From NCBI GenBank assembly GCA_029259995.1, contig JAJDEC010000587.1, forward strand, positions 1 to 17,144: a stretch of 17,144 nt of DNA, written 5' to 3'. The position numbers and the translations under genes are program-made. Positions 13,801-17,144 of this stretch are shown here, one piece after another; the stretch's first letter is position 1; each line of letters opens with the position of its first letter. Source of the DNA: Phycisphaerae bacterium. GTDB lineage: Bacteria > Planctomycetota > Phycisphaerae > UBA1845 > UTPLA1. A model generated the notes under the pieces. That model saw nothing but the letters and a program-made list of their open reading frames with translations, did no database searches and was not told the DNA's origin.

Positions 13801-16800
13801 GCGGGCGGCGATTTCGGGCCAGTTCTTGGGATAGGTCATGTCCTGGTGATAGGGAATGCCGGAAATGTAGCTTTCGTGCGATGATTCGCGCATTTCGGCA
13901 TAACGAGCGCCAAGCGCCGCGCGATCGCGGTTGCGCTGTTGGAGTGCGCTCAGTGTGTCGCGTGCGTTGAGGGCAGCGCTATTCTGTTCGACGTCCGGCG
14001 AGTCAACTGTGTCGCTACGACTCGCCGCGGCATCCGATTCGCTATCGAGATCCGTCAAGCCATCGCCATCGGACACGTCGCCGATGGCTTGATCGTGTTG
14101 GGCAAGCGCATCCATGGCTGTCGCGAATTCCTGAAGTTCCCGCTGTTTCGCAATCTCTTGGTCGACGCGCTGCGGCCATGATTCGTAGTTTTCGGCGTTG
14201 ATCATCAGTTGCCGTGCGATCTCGCCTTCGGGCGCCATGCCGTCGGGGAGTTCGACGGGGACTTCGATGCGGACGGGCTGGCCGCCGTAGGTGACGTTCA
14301 GTCTTTCTACGGCGACGAAGCTGGTGTACTGCGTCATGATCTGGAACGTTTCGCCGAGTTCGATGATTTCGTTTCGCCATGCGGCGGGGAAACTTCCGCG
14401 CTGGGCGGCTTTCAGGTCGCGGTTCATGATCGCATCCACTTTGGCGCGGGCCCAGAGGGATGGAAGTGATTCGTGGCGCGGCTCATAGTCGGGGAGTTCG
14501 ACGTTGATCGTGCGTTCGAACGCGCCGTCGGCGGCGTCGCCGCGGATGGTGATCGTGCCGGCGCCCGGGGATTCGTAGCGGGCGTGGATGACGATGGGGC
14601 GTTGGTCGAAGAGGTCGGGGAGTTTTTCGGGCTGCATGTCGATGATGTCGAGACCGTCGGAGAATTCGATCGTCGGGTTGAGCAGGACGGGGGCCTTCAT
14701 GCGTTGCACGAATCGTTGGATGGCGGCGTGGGCGTCGTCTTCGAGGAGGATGACATCGCCGGCGCCGCGGCCGGCTTCGGCCATGCCGTCGAGCAGGTAG
14801 CGGTTAACGCTGTTACCGATGCCCAGGCTGAAGAAGCGCGTTTTGTCGGCGGTTCGGCGGATCTCGTCGATGATGGCCATGTCGTTGCCGACTTCGCCGT
14901 CGGTCAGGAAGCAGACGACGCGCATGGGGGACGGTTCGGTCCATTCTCTCGGGACGTGAATACCCGATTCGACAACGAAGCGAGCGTCGTCGCCGCCGGT
15001 CCAGCGTCCTGTCAGGAGCATGGCAGAGGCGTCGTCGTGCTGGTGGATCTGGAATCCTTCGAAGAGGACGAATTCGTCGTTGTCGGTTGGGACGCCTTCG
15101 ATCCAATCGCCGGACTGGGGATCGGTGAAGCCGTCGATGTCTTCGCAATTGATGAGGAGGCGAAGGCGGCGGTCATCGGGGGTGAAACTGCGCAAATCGG
15201 CGGGGCTTAGCAGATGGGCAGGTCGCAACGCCGGGCCGAATTCGTCGGCTTCGATATAGGGCTCGCCGTCGGCGCTGGTGCGGAGCCAGCCGGTGAGCAG
15301 GACGGCTTCGTCGGGTCGAAGCGTATCGACGGGATAATGGAGACCACTGATGTAGATGGATGCGTCGTCGCCGAGGATGACGGCCGCGCTGATGTCGTCG
15401 TCGTCGGATTCCGGGCGCAGAGCGACGATGTCGTACGGATCGAGCGAGACGACAACGTGTCGACCATTGGCGGAGAGGGTTGCGAGTTGCTCAAGGTCAA
15501 TCGCGTTGTAGAGGTTGGTGAGGTTATTGCTGTTTCTGCGGGGTGATGTGTTGTCAGATGCCAGTGCCATGCGGACGGCGTGCATCATTTGCGTTCCGCC
15601 ATTGCTCTCATGATTGGCGACGAAGACGTGGGCGTCGTCGATGTTGTCAATTGTGGCTTCGCGCGGCGCGTCCCAGAGCGGTGTGGCGCTGTCGCTGAAG
15701 GCGATGACGTTGAATGTGTCGTTGGGGCTCATGGCTTCCAGGGCCTGGGCCATGACCTGCTTTGCTTTGTTGAGCGGTTCGCCGTTCATGGAGCCGGACG
15801 TGTCGATGACGAAGACGATTTCGCGGGGGACGAGATCGTCGGCTTCGACGCGGGCAGGCGCGTCGAGCATGATCGTGACGAAGTTGCCGAGATCGCCCGT
15901 GTGCGTGAGGACGGCGTCGGTGATTTCGTCGGCTTCGGCGCGCCAGCGGAGGACGAAGTCGCGATTGGGGATGTCGGTCTGATTCGTGAGTTCGATTTTC
16001 GTGTGCGTCGCGAGACCGGCGATATCGTAGGCGTCGCTGGTGATCGTTGTGTCGTGCAGCGGGGTTTCGATTTCCGTGATGCCGGGACCACCGGTGTCGA
16101 GGTTGACGCTGATGGTGATGTCGTGGCCGGCGCGCGTGTCGGGCGGCGCGACGGGGGGCGTGATGCGCGGGGCGTCGGGAACGGCGGTCGTGCCGCGTGA
16201 GAGGGTGTTGCGATCGAAGGCAAACCAGCGGCCGTTGATTTGCCCCGTACCGTTGGAGTAGATGGCGCCGGGTTCGTCGGCGAGGGCGTCGTAGTCGGCT
16301 TTGAACGTGGCGATTGGCCTGGTCGGATTGCCGTCGGCGTCGGATTGCCATGTGGTTTCGTTGGTGACTTCGATGGGGATGGCGGCGTCGAGGATGCTCC
16401 ACAGCGCACTATCGCCGAAGTCCTCGTTGCGTTCGTCGATTTCGACATGGCCGGGGGCGAGGAGATTGACGCCTTCTCGGCGCGTCGCGAAGTTCGCGGC
16501 GTCGCCGAGGGGATTGTCGTCGGTTGCGGGGATGAAGCGCGGGGCTACGACCATTGGGAATGCGAATTCACAGAGGCCGTTGCGGGGCGTGATGGTTTCG
16601 ACGTAGCTGATCTCGACGAGGATTTCGGCGCCGGGTTCGATGTTGGCGACGGACTGTGTGAAGATGTTGGGGCGTTCCTGTTCGAGCAGGGCGGCGACGT
16701 GGCCCTGTTGTTTGGCCGTTTCGTAGATTTCTTTGGCGCGCACGCGCTCGTGGACTTCGCCGATGATGATGCGTTCGCCGATGCTCATCGTCATTCGGTC

Positions 16801-17144
16801 GACGGTGCCGCTGTGGCTCATCGGGAAGGTGTAGACGGCTTCGATCTTGTCGTTGTATGGATTGTGGAATGTCTGCCAGAGTGTGACGCGGGCGAATCGA
16901 CCGCTGATGTCGACGTCGACATATGTGTCTTTGAGAGGACATGGGCCTTTGGTGCGACCGAACTTATCGAGGGCGGTCAGGGCGCCGCCGTCGGGGGCGT
17001 AGATGACATCGGCGTAGCTGCGACGCTGTCGGCTCGGATTGAAGGCGATGAGGATCGCGAGCAGGACGATGGCGGCAGCGGCGGGGGTGAAGCGGGCGGC
17101 AACCGCGCGCCAGTTGCGGAGACGCTGCCGAACGGCGTCGGCGG
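10894..17144 (-). CDS. Giant membrane-anchored VIT/VWA protein with secretin-like segments, N-terminus beyond window
   Basis: The frame is open from the right edge to TAG at 10894: 2082 residues, with no start codon upstream of the VIT domain, so ATG at 16821 is internal. In order there is a positively charged stretch and a membrane anchor (AAAAIVLLAILIAF, about 17085-17041). Next comes a VIT domain (about 16960-16530; TLWQTFHNPYNDKIEAVYTFPM). Then a VWA domain with MIDAS DTSGS (D codon at 15804) and LTDGE near 14900, split by about 200 extra residues. A hydrophilic linker follows. Secretin/NolW-like pieces are GEIILMGPDDDVDHL (about 13430-13360) and RRVYALKNVNPEQA (about 12705-12630). An STN-like segment (about 12105-11880), NVIITHTPEFHRQI (about 11640-11600), and a terminal VSVLLADSSKATL...RRIEAA domain complete it. 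VIT/VWA proteins usually mediate adhesion or protein assembly outside the cytoplasm. The exact role is unknown. The last residues come from a repeat. Confidence 0.88.
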   Translation of the reverse strand, partial: ADAVRQRLRNWRAVAARFTPAAAAIVLLAILIAFNPSRQRRSYADVIYAPDGGALTALDKFGRTKGPCPLKDTYVDVDISGRFARVTLWQTFHNPYNDKIEAVYTFPMSHSGTVDRMTMSIGERIIIGEVHERVRAKEIYETAKQQGHVAALLEQERPNIFTQSVANIEPGAEILVEISYVETITPRNGLCEFAFPMVVAPRFIPATDDNPLGDAANFATRREGVNLLAPGHVEIDERNEDFGDSALWSILDAAIPIEVTNETTWQSDADGNPTRPIATFKADYDALADEPGAIYSNGTGQINGRWFAFDRNTLSRGTTAVPDAPRITPPVAPPDTRAGHDITISVNLDTGGPGITEIETPLHDTTITSDAYDIAGLATHTKIELTNQTDIPNRDFVLRWRAEADEITDAVLTHTGDLGNFVTIMLDAPARVEADDLVPREIVFVIDTSGSMNGEPLNKAKQVMAQALEAMSPNDTFNVIAFSDSATPLWDAPREATIDNIDDAHVFVANHESNGGTQMMHAVRMALASDNTSPRRNSNNLTNLYNAIDLEQLATLSANGRHVVVSLDPYDIVALRPESDDDDISAAVILGDDASIYISGLHYPVDTLRPDEAVLLTGWLRTSADGEPYIEADEFGPALRPAHLLSPADLRSFTPDDRRLRLLINCEDIDGFTDPQSGDWIEGVPTDNDEFVLFEGFQIHQHDDASAMLLTGRWTGGDDARFVVESGIHVPREWTEPSPMRVVCFLTDGEVGNDMAIIDEIRRTADKTRFFSLGIGNSVNRYLLDGMAEAGRGAGDVILLEDDAHAAIQRFVQRMKAPVLLNPTIEFSDGLDIIDMQPEKLPDLFDQRPIVIHARYESPGAGTITIRGDAADGAFERTINVELPDYEPRHESLPSLWARAKVDAIMNRDLKAAQRGSFPAAWRNEIIELGETFQIMTQYTSFVAVERLNVTYGGQPVRIEVPVELPDGMAPEGEIARQLMINAENYESWPQRVDQEIAKQRELQEFATAMDALAQHDQAIGDVSDGDGLTDLDSESDAAASRSDTVDSPDVEQNSAALNARDTLSALQQRNRDRAALGARYAEMRESSHESYISGIPYHQDMTYPKNWPEIAARRRSIDELSSIHEPDILEADRRTQGRHRGNASNRKGSAVNPIMPAEDGSLIIEGLEVSDERLHFDQFFPERVEIRGSRPTDNFGRQVNIAGRPLVDPSEDTGRTQTAQTHGGLLGQSGVGIIVAPESGEIILMGPDDDVDHLSILASLEDSTTDIHGAELYDAVSRVNGATVPAGRVVLRGVAPTTSPPASHADDEVNLWTVARANSGTPQQFVAASSTAGQSAPDSTFGIRYTDLSACVGYVRLYEGDDFSETSSADSTVILSAGRDGRYGTTGYLTTREAQQYSHDDSGKAGVELRGARIRGAWDQTDQPFPPLDLHAYTVDSIPALDDVSTDEQGDSAYAPAGASSNPHKPATSTEQSTKQLGSRTRRVYALKNVNPEQAREMIEQLMEQSNPTPDSEPESKTREPTDYVDMALIGGRAAGAIFQGFDAGVPDDPDRAAISTQMNPFSPAVPLAEDTDEEGPSPKSQHETRKDDVIRRQALTKESVPRTHETATTDRDDNQSAARRTQMDADTGIKEAHKATDIFKLETTPEDQPVFSFWSFGVETGATQELDQSIPVWSRLVPKVEFNTTSLSWILDCLGETVGTEITIDVDAIRSAGYACESRVTGHFEAGTFSEALSTLLEIVAKDREPLDFVATTEGLLITTQSAARQMLGLVIAAHNIADFFADEDLPTMITTHDATDMPPTWLMSRFIADIAAGSALTHAGRIRTNARFEGDNVIITHTPEFHRQIANWLAALRSARFESPTSAADVYRVAAGLRAGTHNADDVLTLLNAYPNDALARQLLDATLAQHANIVGPPPPLESVMAMAANELRSAASRTKRISTCIDEPLLALMAGTTVPTQESLQGEQDNATRSTPRRKPSSNRSPASPPRYNRHGVTVSVLLADSSKATLDAARQSGLKIESVATSANVAIGNIPLTRLTELATRTIVRRIEAATFHQSPGAMPPPNVGMRQRTRVKISGS
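10930..10954. repeat. Hairpin repeat, family A, copy 2, inside a reading frame
   Basis: CATGCCGACG (10930-10939) faces CGGCGGCATG (10945-10954), a 10-bp stem with one mismatch and loop TTGGG. It is followed by GCACCCGGC, the tail also seen in family C. It is read as part of the C-terminal codons of the giant leftward gene. Confidence 0.8.

Noticed and set aside
11608..16200. Several plus-strand open frames (11608-12342, 14473-15210, 15580-16200) opposite the giant gene
   Set aside because: They are Gly/Val/Asp/Glu-rich mirror frames of the VIT/VWA gene, with no recognisable domain or binding site.
16819..16821. ATG at 16821 as the start of the VIT/VWA gene
   Set aside because: It lies within the VIT domain (VYTFPM|SHSG); the frame upstream encodes the first half of the domain and a membrane anchor.

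Overview
The window looks like a piece of a Planctomycetota chromosome, probably a Phycisphaerae-like lineage. This is an inference from gene content, since no rRNA marker is present. The clues are a high-GC genome, a secreted protein with a dockerin-like pair of calcium loops followed by GLUG repeats, a giant membrane-anchored VIT/VWA protein with secretin-like segments, a lipid A gene indicating an outer membrane, and intergenic spaces rich in short palindromic repeats. No plasmid, phage, transposase, CRISPR, tRNA or rRNA feature was seen.

Left part (1-4395). A secreted GH31 glycoside hydrolase runs leftwards off the window edge. It is divergent, across 233 bp with no clear promoter, from a class I/II PLP-dependent aminotransferase. 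The aminotransferase converges on a leftward RarD/EamA transporter. Between them lies a roughly 130-bp palindromic element that also carries a terminator-like hairpin.

Middle part (4596-8011). lpxA, an RnfC-like gene and an RnfD-like gene lie head to tail and look like one transcription unit. The last two overlap by 4 bp, with a TTG start inside TTGA. The rest of an Rnf/Nqr complex (A, B, E, G) is absent on both sides within the window. The flavin-related motifs I expected in the two proteins are altered: the glycine-rich loop of RnfC and the SGAT-type FMN threonine motif of RnfD. This two-gene, degenerate Rnf-like module is the best candidate for an undescribed system here.

Right part (8012-17144). 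A secreted dockerin/GLUG protein and a UPF0173 metallo-beta-lactamase-fold hydrolase point right. A giant leftward gene (at least 2082 codons, N-terminus beyond the window) encodes a membrane anchor, a VIT domain, a VWA domain interrupted by about 200 residues, a long hydrophilic linker, and secretin/STN-like segments. The gaps at 8012-8395, 9458-9930 and 10609-10893 carry several families of short hairpin repeats. One copy lies inside the 3' end of the giant gene, supplies its last residues, and leaves the stop codon just beyond it.

Functionally the genes are mostly cell-envelope or secreted: a secreted sugar hydrolase, outer-membrane lipid A synthesis, a membrane redox module, a secreted repeat protein and a large membrane-anchored adhesion-type protein.
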